Source: Denticeps clupeoides
Taxonomy: Eukaryota > Chordata > Actinopteri > Clupeiformes > Denticipitidae
Length of the DNA: 64,000 nt
Reading direction: 5' to 3'
Assembly (NCBI RefSeq): GCF_900700375.1
Contig: NC_041721.1
Location: forward strand, 3,183,489-3,247,488
Shown: piece by piece, positions 11,380 to 23,931 of the stretch
Layout: the number at the start of each line of letters is the position of its first letter
Position numbering within the stretch: the stretch's first letter is position 1
Made by a program: the position numbers and the translations under genes
Notes under the pieces: model-generated
The model's input: only the letters and a program-made list of their open reading frames with translations
Database searches by the model: none
What the model was told of the DNA's origin: nothing

Positions 11380-11860
11380 CAAAATTCAAATGTTTCCCGC
11401 GCTGCGCGCCGAGACCGGAAGCCTCGGCGACGGTGACGCGCGTCCGGCGCGGGCTGGAACGAGGCTCGTCTTTGTCCTCCATTACCGGCCGGATCCGCAG
11501 CCCGACCGCACGGCGCAGGCCCGGAGTAGCGCAGGCCCGGAGTAGCGCAGCCGCTCTGAGGTTAGTGCCCTACCGCGCAATCTCCGGCGCGGCGCAGCCG
11601 CACCAACGCACCCGGCAGCAGCGACGGGCCGCAGGCGCGTGGAGCTGCGCGGCGCGGTGCGGAAATGAGCGGCGTGCTGCGCAGCTCCCGCGTCTCCGCC
11701 GCCGCCGCCGCCGCCGCCGCTCTTTTCTCGGGGGTGAAGTTTGTGTCGCCGGAGGAGCTGGAGGCGGTCATGATGGCGACGGTGACGGAGGATGGGCCGA
11801 TGGAAGCGGATCGGTCGGGCCGGTTTATCAGTTTGGCTTTAGGCGGGACGCGGACGCACT
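11380..11860 (+). promoter_or_regulatory. nrf1: nrf1 CpG island, likely promoter and 5' non-coding exon
   Basis: Very GC- and CpG-rich, with a duplicated GCGCAGGCCCGGAGTA near 11515-11545 and a possible donor CTCTGAG|GTTAGT at 11561. nrf1 genes usually start with non-coding exons, and the coding ATG is about 1 kb further on. A (GCC)n run lies at 11698-11720. An open frame from 11665 exists but matches nothing I know. Confidence 0.5.
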
Positions 11861-11861
11861 T

Positions 11862-12496
11862 TTATCCGGTCCAGGAGCGCGTCTTTACTGGGACCATTAA
11901 CCCGGATATCAGTGGATCCGTGAAACTAAACCAGTTTAAGCACCAAATCCTCCCGGTGTTACCGGGGCCCGTTTACACACACACACACACACACACACTG
12001 GTGCGTTTATTTTATCAAACATAATTTTCACGCTTGAGCGGACTGTCCCGCGCTCTTATAAATAATACAGAATTCGTTCATATTTATTTGTATAAAAATG
12101 GCTAATTTACAGCCCAGCCAGTCTCGTGGAGGAGAAACTTGCTCTTTGGTGCTGTGAGATTTATTAATAAAAAGAAATATGTATTTATGCGTAATAAACG
12201 GTCCTTGTCAGTTTAGGACAGCAGAAGGCTGGACGTTGCCGTGTTGTATCAACGAGTCGTACATTATTCGTCCCTTTTGTTCACTTTGATCCTGGTTACT
12301 TCAGCCCCCCTGAAGCCCCCTTGCATGCTGGGGGATGAAGACGGGGTCATGTGCTGATCGTCTGCAGGTCGCCGCGGGTTCGGCTCAGTTAGAATTTACT
12401 CGCCTCCGTAAACTTTTAGCCCAAATTATTGATCAATTTCTAGGCGTGTGTAAATGTGTGTTGTTTGCTTGCAGTGTTTGAGGTTGGCGTGTTGCG
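11862..12496 (+). other. nrf1: Intron or leader before the first nrf1 coding exon
   Basis: Holds an (AC)n microsatellite at 11976-11998 and otherwise AT-richer unique sequence. TTGTTTGCTTGCAG before 12476 looks like a splice acceptor for the exon carrying the ATG. Confidence 0.5.
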
Positions 12497-15400
12497 ATGG
12501 AGGACCACACGGTGCACCAGACGGAGCACATGACCACCATCGAGGCCCATGCGGTACAGCAGGTCCAGCAGGTGCACGTGGCCACCTACACGGAACACAG
12601 CATGATGAGCGCCGACGAGGACTCGCCGTCCTCGCCCGACGACGACGCGTACGACGACTCCGACATCCTCAACTCCACCGGAACGGACGAGGTCACCGCC
12701 CACCTGGCAGCGGCAGGTCAGCAAGCGGCCGCCTCTCAGCCGCCGCCGGCTCGGGCTGTGCGGCTTCGCGGTGGACCTGAGGTGTTCTGTGTTCTCATGC
12801 AGGCCCGGTGGGAATGGCGGCAGCTGCCGCCGTGGCCACGGGAAAGAAGCGGAAGCGGCCGCACATTTTCGAGTCCAATCCCTCCATCCGCAAACGACAG
12901 CAGACCCGGCTGCTGAGGTGATTCCCACTTCCACGCACCACTACATACCATAAACGAGGAAACGCAGTCAATGCGTGGTCACTACTTACTGTAAACAGAG
13001 TAAATGTGGTCACTGTGTGGTCACTACTTACTGTAAACAGAGTAAATGTGGTCACTACTGACAATAAGCGTGGTCACTACTTACTGTAAACAGAGTAAAT
13101 GTGGTCACTACTGACACTAAGCGTGGTCACTACTTACTGTAAACAGAGTAAATGTGGTCACTACTGACAGTAAGCGTGGTCACTACTTACTGTAAACAGA
13201 GTAAATGTGGTCACTACTGACACTAAGCGTGGTCACTACTTACTGTATACAGAGTAAATGTGGTCACTACTGACAGTAAGCGTGGTCACTACTTACTGTA
13301 AACAGAGTAAATGTGGTCACTACTGACAGTAAGCGTGGTCACTACTTACTGTAAACAGAGTAAATGCGGTCACTACTGACAATAAGCGTGGTCACTACTT
13401 ACTGTAAACAGAGTAAATGCGGTCACTACTGACACTAAGCGTGGTCACTACTTACTGTAAACAGAGTAAATGTGGTAACTACTGACAGTAAGCGTGGTCA
13501 CTACTTACTGTAAACAGAGTAAATGTGGTAACTACTGACAGTAAGCGTGGTCACTACTTACTGTAAACAGAGTAAATGTGGTCACTACTGACAGTAAGCG
13601 TGGTCACTACTTACTGTAAACAGAGTAAATGCGGTCACTACTGACAATAAGCGTGGTCACTACTTACTGTAAACAGAGTAAATGCGGTCACTACTGACAC
13701 TAAGCGTGGTCACTACTTACTGTAAACAGAGTAAATGTGGTAACTACTGACAGTAAGCGTGGTCACTACTTACTGTAAACAGAGTAAATGTGGTCACTAC
13801 TGACAGTAAGCGTGGTCACTACTTACTGTAAACAGAGTAAATGCGGTCATTACTGACACTAAGCGTGGTCACTACTTACTGTATACAGAGTAAATGTGGT
13901 CACTACTGACACTAAGCGTGGTCACTACTTACTGTAAACAGAGTAAATGTGGTCACTACTGACAGTAAGCGTGGTCACTACTTACTGTAAACAGAGTAAA
14001 TGCGGTCACTACTGACAATAAGCGTGGTCACTACTTACTGTAAACAGAGTAAATGCGGTCACTACTAACAGTAAGCGTGGTCACTACTTACTGTAAACAG
14101 AGTAAATGTGGTCACTACTGACACTAAGCGTGGTCACTACTTACTGTAAACAGAGTAAATGTGGTAACTACTGACAGTAAGCGTGGTCACTACTTACTGT
14201 AAACAGAGTAAATGTGGTCACTACTAACAGTAAGCGTGGTCACTACTTACTGTAAACAGAGTAAATGTGGTCACTACTGACACTAAGCGTGGTCACTACT
14301 TACTGTAAACAGAGTAAATGTGGTCACTACTGACACTAAGCGTGGTCACTACTTACTGTATACAGAGTAAATGTGGTCACTACTGACAGTAAGCGTGGTC
14401 ACTACTTACTGTATACAGAGTAAATGTGGTCACTACTGACAGTAAGCGTGGTCACTACTTACTGTAAACAGAGTAAATGTGGTAACTACTGACAGTAAGC
14501 GTGGTCACTACTTACTGTAAACAGAGTAAATGTGGTCACTACTGACACTAAGCGTGGTCACTACTGACTGTAAACAGAGTAAATGCGGTCACTACTAACA
14601 GTAAGCGTGGTCACTACTTACTGTAAACAGAGTAAATGCGGTCATTACTGACACTAAGCGTGGTCACTACTTACTGTATACAGAGTAAATGTGGTCACTA
14701 CTGACACTAAGCATGGTCACTACTTACTGTAAACAGAGTAAATGTGGTCACTACTAACAGTAAGCGTGGTCACTACTTACTGTAAACAGAGTAAATGTGG
14801 TCACTACTGACACTAAGCGTGGTCACTACTTACTGTAAACAGAGTAAATGTGGTCACTACTGACACTAAGCGTGGTCACTACTTACTGTATACAGAGTAA
14901 ATGTGGTCACTACTGACAGTAAGCGTGGTCACTACTTACTGTATACAGAGTAAATGTGGTCACTACTGACAGTAAGCGTGGTCACTACTTACTGTAAACA
15001 GAGTAAATGTGGTAACTACTGACAGTAAGCGTGGTCACTACTTACTGTAAACAGAGTAAATGTGGTCACTACTGACACTAAGCGTGGTCACTACTGACTG
15101 TAAACAGAGTAAATGCGGTCACTACTAACAGTAAGCGTGGTCACTACTTACTGTAAACAGAGTAAATGTGGTCATTACTGACACTAAGCGTGGTCACTAC
15201 TTACTGTATACAGAGTAAATGTGGTCACTACTGACACTAAGCATGGTCACTACTTACTGTAAACAGAGTAAATGTGGTCACTACTGACAGTAAGCGTGGT
15301 CACTACTTACTGTAAACAGAGTAAATGCGGTCACTGTGTGGTCACTACTTACTGTAAACAGAGTAAATGTGGTCACTACTGACAATAAGCGTGGTCACTA

Positions 15401-18400
15401 CTTACTGTAAACAGAGTAAATGTGGTCACTACTGACACTAAGCGTGGTCACTACTTACTGTAAACAGAGTAAATGTGGTCACTACTGACAGTAAGCGTGG
15501 TCACTACTTACTGTAAACAGAGTAAATGCGGTCACTACTGACAATAAGCGTGGTCACTACTTACTGTAAACAGAGTAAATGCGGTCACTACTGACACTAA
15601 GCGTGGTCACTACTTACTGTAAACAGAGTAAATGCGGTAACTACTGACAGTAAGCGTGGTCACTACTTACTGTAAACAGAGTAAATGTGGTAACTACTGA
15701 CAGTAAGCGTGGTCACTACTTACTGTAAACAGAGTAAATGTGGTCACTACTGACAGTAAGCGTGGTCACTACTTACTGTAAACAGAGTAAATGCGGTCAC
15801 TACTGACAATAAGCGTGGTCACTACTTACTGTAAACAGAGTAAATGCGGTCACTACTGACACTAAGCGTGGTCACTACTTACTGTAAACAGAGTAAATGC
15901 GGTAACTACTGACAGTAAGCGTGGTCACTACTTACTGTAAACAGAGTAAATGTGGTCACTACTGACAGTAAGCGTGGTCACTACTTACTGTAAACAGAGT
16001 AAATGTGGTCACTACTGACACTAAGCGTGGTCACTACTTACTGTAAACAGAGTAAATGTGGTAACTACTGACAGTAAGCGTGGTCACTACTTACTGTAAA
16101 CAGAGTAAATGTGGTCACTACTAACAGTAAGCGTGGTCACTACTTACTGTAAACAGAGTAAATGTGGTCACTACTGACACTAAGCGTGGTCACTACTTAC
16201 TGTAAACAGAGTAAATGTGGTCACTACTGACACTAAGCGTGGTCACTACTTACTGTATACAGAGTAAATGTGGTCACTACTGACAGTAAGCGTGGTCACT
16301 ACTTACTGTATACAGAGTAAATGTGGTCACTACTGACAGTAAGCGTGGTCACTACTTACTGTAAACAGAGTAAATGTGGTCACTACTGACACTAAGCGTG
16401 GTCACTACTGACTGTAAACAGAGTAAATGCGGTCACTACTAACAGTAAGCGTGGTCACTACTTACTGTAAACAGAGTAAATGCGGTCACTACTGACACTA
16501 AGCGTGGTCACTACTTACTGTATACAGAGTAAATGCGGTCACTACTGACACTAAGCATGGTCACTACTTACTGTAAACAGAGTAAATGTGGTCACTACTA
16601 ACAGTAAGCGTGGTCACTACTTACTGTAAACAGAGTAAATGTGGTCACTACTGACACTAAGCGTGGTCACTACTTACTGTAAACAGAGTAAATGTGGTCA
16701 CTACTGACACTAAGCGTGGTCACTACTTACTGTATACAGAGTAAATGTGGTCACTACTAACAGTAAGCGTGGTCACTACTTACTGTAAACAGAGTAAATG
16801 TGGTCACTACTGACAGTAAGCGTGGTCACTACTTACTGTAAACAGAGTAAATGCGGTCACTACTGACAATAAGCGTGGTCACTACTTACTGTATACAGAG
16901 TAAATGCGGTCACTACTGACACTAAGCGTGGTCACTACTTACTGTAAACAGAGTAAATGCGGTAACTACTGACAGTAAGCGTGGTCACTACTTACTGTAA
17001 ACAGAGTAAATGTGGTCACTACTGACAGTAAGCGTGGTCACTACTTACTGTAAACAGAGTAAATGTGGTCACTACTGACACTAAGCGTGGTCACTACTTA
17101 CTGTAAACAGAGTAAATGTGGTAACTACTGACAGTAAGCGTGGTCACTACTTACTGTAAACAGAGTAAATGTGGTCACTACTAACAGTAAGCGTGGTCAC
17201 TACTTACTGTAAACAGAGTAAATGTGGTCACTACTGACACTAAGCGTGGTCACTACTTACTGTAAACAGAGTAAATGTGGTCACTACTGACACTAAGCGT
17301 GGTCACTACTTACTGTATACAGAGTAAATGTGGTCGCTACTGACAGTAAGCGTGGTCACTACTTACTGTATACAGAGTAAATGTGGTCACTACTGACAGT
17401 AAGCGTGGTCACTACTTACTGTAAACAGAGTAAATGTGGTAACTACTGACAGTAAGCGTGGTCACTACTTACTGTAAACAGAGTAAATGTGGTCACTACT
17501 GACACTAAGCGTGGTCACTACTGACTGTAAACAGAGTAAATGCGGTCACTACTAACAGTAAGCGTGGTCACTACTTACTGTAAACAGAGTAAATGTGGTC
17601 ATTACTGACACTAAGCGTGGTCACTACTTACTGTATACAGAGTAAATGTGGTCACTACTGACACTAAGCATGGTCACTACTTACTGTAAACAGAGTAAAT
17701 GTTGTCACTACTGACACTAAGCGTGGTCACTACTGACGGTAAACATGGTCACTACTACATTTAGATTGAACAGCGGCCATTACTGATGGTAAGTGTGGAA
17801 ACTTGGTCACTACTGGCCAGATGTGCAGTGATTGACAGACATGTTCTGATCTCAGGAAATTGAGGGCCACTCTAGATGAGTACACCACCAGAGTTGGCCA
17901 GCAGGCCATTGTCCTCTGCATCTCTCCATCTAAACCCAATGCTGTCTTCAAGGTGTTTGGTGCGGCCCCACTGGAAAATGTGGTGAGTGGGATGTGTTGG
18001 TGTGTCTCGTTCAGGAGTCGTCATGAAAATTCCAAGTTGAATGCAGTTTATTGTAAATGTTGTGTATGTTTGAAGCACTAAACATGTTTACTGGTGCAAA
18101 TACAAAATCCACCCTCTCCTGTTTACTGCAACGCTGCTTATGCTTTTTTTTTTTTTTTCAGGTCAGGAAGTACAAGAGCATGATCCTGGAGGACCTGGAG
18201 AACGCCCTGGCGGAACACGCCCCGTCTGGGGGCGAGCTGAGCTCGGAGCTGCCCCCTCTCACCATCGACGGCATCCCGGTGTCGGTGGACAAGATGACAC
18301 AGGTGAGGGCTGGGCACCAGGGGGCAGCGCAGGAGCAGGTTTCTGTCAGAGCTGGTGGCTTCATTTACAAAATTTAGGTACTTGCAGATAATCTCCAGAT

Positions 18401-21400
18401 ATTTTTTGGTGATTAAATAAATAAATAAGACATCTGGTCATGATTTACATGTTGTCATTAGAATAATGTAGGTATTGTATGGTAGCTCTGTAAATTTCTT
18501 TTAGATGAATCTAACCCACATGGACTAGCGTTATAACTGTAATATTGAACTGACGTTAGGGCAGAGTGAACGCTGCTAGCATAACTGCAATATTCAGATG
18601 ATAAGACAGTCTTCAGATCGGGACGTTGTCTTTTAGAATAAATTGAGCAGGCCAGCCTGACCGTGTGGGCGTGTCCCGTGATGTGGATGCTGCCTCTGTT
18701 TACTCCTGTCGCCTCAGCAACTTGTGGCGACGATAAAAAAGACCTCTCGGCCTCTGTGGGGGGTGGGATTTGGTCTGAATGGAGGCGGGGCTGGGTCTCT
18801 ACGGGCAGGCTGGAGCGCTACAGGTGAGACTGGGGCGAGTGTGGGCCTGTAATTACGTTGTTCTGTGTGGAAATCCTGCGTGCTGATTGGCTCCCAGGTG
18901 GATTAGAGTGAAGGGGTGGGGCTCTTGACACAGCCACCATAATTAGACCATCTGCTCACATGGCCTGATCCAGGCCCATCAGGTGCTACTGAGCTGCTTT
19001 AGATCTCGAAATATTGCCGGTGCCGATCATCTCCTCCCCACCATCGCCGTTCTGTTGATCCCTCCCACCATGTGAGGTGGCGACTGTGACCCTTTTCTCA
19101 GTCTTTTTGGGTCTGGAGGAAGTGATTTATTTGCCCCATCTCCAGAGCCGACCTCATGTTAAACCACAAAGTCCTCATCATCTTTTTAATGCGTAACCAG
19201 GAACCCAGAACCTCCCATTTTAGAACCAAGGGAAGTTGATACGTTTGTGCCACAGCCCATTTCATGGGTGCTGTGTGTGTATCGGGGCGCAGATTGACTG
19301 GATGTTGACCTGTGTGTCGGGGTGCAGGAGATTGATACTGTGTGTGTGTGTGTGTGTGTTTTTAGGCGCAACTGCGCGCGTTTATCCCGGAGATGCTGAA
19401 ATATTCGACGGGTCGTGGGAAGCCGGGCTGGGGGAAGGAGAGCTGTAAGCCGGTGTGGTGGCCGGACGATATTCCCTGGGCCAACGTCCGCAGTGACGTC
19501 CGCACCGAGGAGCAGAAGCAGAGGGTGAGTGGAGCTGGTCCGAGACCTGAGGTCTGAACCTTCACTGGTCTCACGGTCCAATTATGATTTTCAGTGACTC
19601 TGTTATCAATGCATCTGTAAAACCCGCCTATCAGCCCAATAACGGAACCTGATACGACGGTGAAGGGTTTAACGTGTATGACGTTTTTTGACGCAAAATA
19701 AAATAACGAATCTACAAAACTAATTTATTTATCGACCGGATTAAGTCTTAGATCTGTATAATCTGACTCCAATATAACTACCAAGACTATTCACTTTAGA
19801 TGGGTAGTTGGAATGAAGGACAATAGGGACTGAATAATTTATAAAGTCAGGGAGAACTAAAGACTCTGCAAATTTGCATTGACTTAACGAATCTTGATCA
19901 GCAAAACAGTGGCCAGTTAATAGATCAAGTATAATTAATAAAATAACTTTCTACCATGCGGATTTGCACCGACTGACAGGCTGATCACACCAGGGGCAGG
20001 AGGAAAGGAACTCTCTACGGTTCACATAAAATACCTGCTTACGTGCTATAGGATCAAGAAGTTCTTTAAACATACATAAATCTGGCGTGTTGCCATACGA
20101 TCAGAAAGTTCCCCCTATAACCAACAACTTTAGTTGACAGAATATTCTATAACAAGACTGGAGATTAAGGATATCAATAGTTACATTTATTATGATACAT
20201 GATCTTCACAGTTCATCCCATGAATTTTCTTAATTCATTCATTAATTATAATTCAAATTAATACATTTCAACTTTGACCTGCCAAGTACTACTTTTTAAC
20301 CAGAATTAATGCTGCTGCCAGAAAATGACCAAGTAACGTCAAAAAAAATCATTATGGTTTTATTATGTTCTCGTTTGCATTGATTACACGATTAATGTCA
20401 ACACCCCTGTCTGAGACCAGTGAAAATGACAAATGACACCGGTGCCACTGACCCCTGTCAAGTCTGAACAGGTCACATCCTGACCAGTGTCATTCGGCTT
20501 CGCCCACAGGTGTCCTGGACACAGGCGCTGAGAACCATAGTGAAGAACTGCTACAAGCAGCACGGCAGGGAGGACCTGCTTTACGCCTTCGAGGACCAGC
20601 AGGTTCCACAGCAGCAGCACGTCACCACGGCGGCGCACAACATCGCCCACCTGGTACCGTCACAAACCGTGGTCCAGACCATCAGTAACCCTGATGGCAC
20701 CGTGTCCCTTATACAGGCGAGTATAAGAGTTATATATGAGTTATAAGAGCTTAGAGACTTGCATGCATAATGGAATCTTTGTTCCAAATTCTACATTTAC
20801 GGCATTTACCAGACGCCCTTATCCAGAGCGACTTACAATCAGTAGTTACAGGGACAGTCCCCCCCTGGAGACACTGAGGGTTAAGTGTCTTGCTCAGGGA
20901 CACGATGGTAGTAAGTGGGATTTGATCTTCTGCTTCATAGGCGAGTGTGTTACCCACTAGGCTACTACCACCCTAGCGTTCCGTCTACATAAATTTGAAA
21001 CATTCAAGCTGAGCAGCTCTGGAATCGGATTTGTCCCAAACATTTTAAACCAAACTTTCCTAATATCAAACAAAAAATACGACGTTGAAATGTAAAACAA
21101 GAGGTCGGAATTTTGACTATACATTGTTCTCTTTTTCATTTTCGCTTGTGAGATTTTCAATTTTGCTGCTTTTGCAGTTAAGTTGCTCCGCCCCCTTTTA
21201 CGTTTACGCTGCGGTTTCATTCGGTTGGGCTTCTGGCACAATTCTCTCGTGTGGACGGGGCTCGCGACTCTTGAGGCATGGTGCCCGCAATCATCTGTAG
21301 CCTCACAATTTAGCCTTACTTGGCATATGAATGTTTTGTGTGCTGATAAATCATATTTCAGCCGTTTGCGGTCATATATGGAATGAGGTTTGTGCACACG

Positions 21401-21840
21401 ATCAGCAGCACGACGAACCATTTTTAAGTACCGATCACGTACGCCGATGATGATGTGATCCAAGTGTGACGGATTTAACCGCTGTCGCTGCTCTGCGTGT
21501 TCCGGGGAATGGGGCTGTCACTCAAATGCCTGCTGGCCAATGAGGCGAAGCCCCGCCCACACGAGAGAGCTGTGCAACCGAATCCTCAAGCAGCATAAAC
21601 GCAAAATGGGGCGGGGCCAGCAGTGACGCCATTAAAGCGAGCAGTTGTCAAAATTCCAACCTCTCGTTTCACATTTCAACGTCTTATTCTCGTCCATAAG
21701 CAGCTTCATGACGGAGGACATGGGAGAACGTAGCATTTCTATAGGTGCCCCGCCCAGTTTAATTGGCCAGCGCAGGAGCACCTGCCTGTAGTGTTTTGTA
21801 CCTCCTGTTGACTCTGCGTCTTCCTACGACTCTGTACGGA

Positions 21841-21881
<41 letters not shown>

Positions 21882-22384
21882 ATACCACACACACACCAGC
21901 CTGGAGTTTAATTCATGACCTGATGTGTGTGCAGGTGGGCACCGGTGCCACGGTGGCGACACTCGCCGACGCTTCTGAACTGCCAGGAACCGTGACTGTT
22001 GCTCAGGTCAACTACTCCACGGTGACCGACGGGGAGGTACGTACACACACACACACACACACACACGCTGTACTGTATAATACTCAATGATGATGAGCGC
22101 ACTTATCAACACGCTGGTCACTTCACGCAGGTAACCTCTCTGTTGTCGGGCCAGGTGGAGCAGAACTGGGCCACGCTGCAGGGCGGGGAGATGACCATCC
22201 AGACCACTCAGGCGTCGGAGGCCACGCAGGCCGTGGCGTCGCTGGCCGAGGCCGCCGTGGCCGCTTCCCAGGAGATCCCGCAGGGGGCGACCGTAACCAT
22301 GGCGCTGAACAGGTAGTAAACAGCGACGGGGCTCGCGCCGTCCTCCCGGGAGCTCATTACCCGGACTCACCTGAGCCCCACCCC

Positions 22385-22423
<39 letters not shown>

Positions 22424-23890
22424 TGCCAATTAGACCGAGCGCTTCCCAGTGTGAAGGCGTCCCTTACAGCTGCACCTCGGTGTCACGCTGCCACTAGGTG
22501 TCGCTAGTTAGAAATGTGCTGTGTCTACACACTGTCTGTCTGTGTATATAATTGGTGTGTGTGTGTGTGTGTTTGTGTGTGTGTTCGTATTGCAGTGAAG
22601 CTGCAGCCCATGCGGTGGCTACGCTGGCAGAGGCGACGCTGCAGGGCGGCCAGATCGTGTTGGCGGGAGAGACGGCGGCCGCAGTCGGAGCGCTGACCGG
22701 CGTGCAGGACGCCAGCGGTGTGTTTCACGTCCATGACGTTTCATCTGCACTCGATCGCGCCGCGTGGGCTTCGTGCCCGGGGTGCGGGTGGCCTCGTGGG
22801 CGCGGCGCTCGCCTACGGACCAGACGACCGGAGAGTCCCCGCGCTTCACACCCCACTTACTACCGTTGTGTCCCCGAGCAAGACACTTAACCCTCTTAAC
22901 CCTCGTCTCCAGGGGGACTGTCCCTGTCACTACTGATTGCGTTCTGGATAAAAGGCCGTCTGATAAATGACATTATAAGTAATTTGGTCCTGTCAGTATG
23001 ACCGGTCATTTATTCTTATGTGGCAGCAGCCCCGTAATCAGAACGCGGTCATTCCGGGGGACATGCCGGCGCCCCCAACAGAAGGTTGGGAACAACTGGG
23101 AAAACCATGGGAAAAAAAAAAAAAGGTTACTTGTGGTGTCCTAGCGGTTAAGGACGCGGCCCCGTAATCAGAAGGTTGCCGGTTCGAATCCCGATCCGCC
23201 AAGGTGCCACCGAGCAAAGCACCGTCCCCGCACACTGCTCCCCGGGCGCCTGTCATGGCCGCCCACTGCTCACCAAGGGTGACGGTTAAAAGCAGAGGAC
23301 ACATTTCGTTTGTGTCACCGCGTGCTTTCAGTTAATTTGGTGGGGCCTAATTTTTTTGGACTTTGGACATTTCGATTTGGTAAAGTGTGGAAAATTTGGA
23401 CGCACACACCCGGATTTCATGTCAGGTCATCTCTCTGCATGGCTTGGCATGCGGCTCATGTTGTATATATATACCTCTTGTTGTTCGGCGCGGCCCATTG
23501 GCGTGCAGCAGGGGGCGCTGCTCCAGTTTCCACGGCAAGCTCCACTCCTGGGTTTGTTACCGCGACTCGTTACCTGGCAGCTGTGCGGCCGCCACCGTGG
23601 CGTGCTGATGCCCGCCGGTAATCCTCGCGTGCGGCGCCCCGCCCGGGGCGTTAACACCCACCTGCTGTTCAGGTGTGACGGCGCGCCCCCCCGGGGGGCG
23701 GGGCGGCCGAGTAAACTGCGCCCTTTACTCCGCCCCGCCCCCTTTCTACAGCCTTGCCCCCAATTTGCTTGTCTTTGGTGGACCAAGCGCATAATTTAAA
23801 TCATTCAAATCAGCAGTGAAAGGGGCTTTATGAAAATGAGTTAAACTGAAGTATTTTTACTTACACGGACAATACTCACTCCAGCCTACA

Positions 23891-23931
<41 letters not shown>

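Noticed and set aside
11665-12024. Open frame of 119 codons with a poly-alanine run in the nrf1 CpG island
   Set aside because: Ends in an AC microsatellite (THTHTH), no homologue recognised. Likely 5' non-coding sequence.
12926-17820. CRISPR-like array
   Set aside because: Head-to-tail units with no unique spacers, in a vertebrate intron.
23356-23799. 147-codon open frame in nrf1 intron 9
   Set aside because: Low similarity to anything known, lies within an intron on the coding strand, and overlaps another open frame of equal quality.
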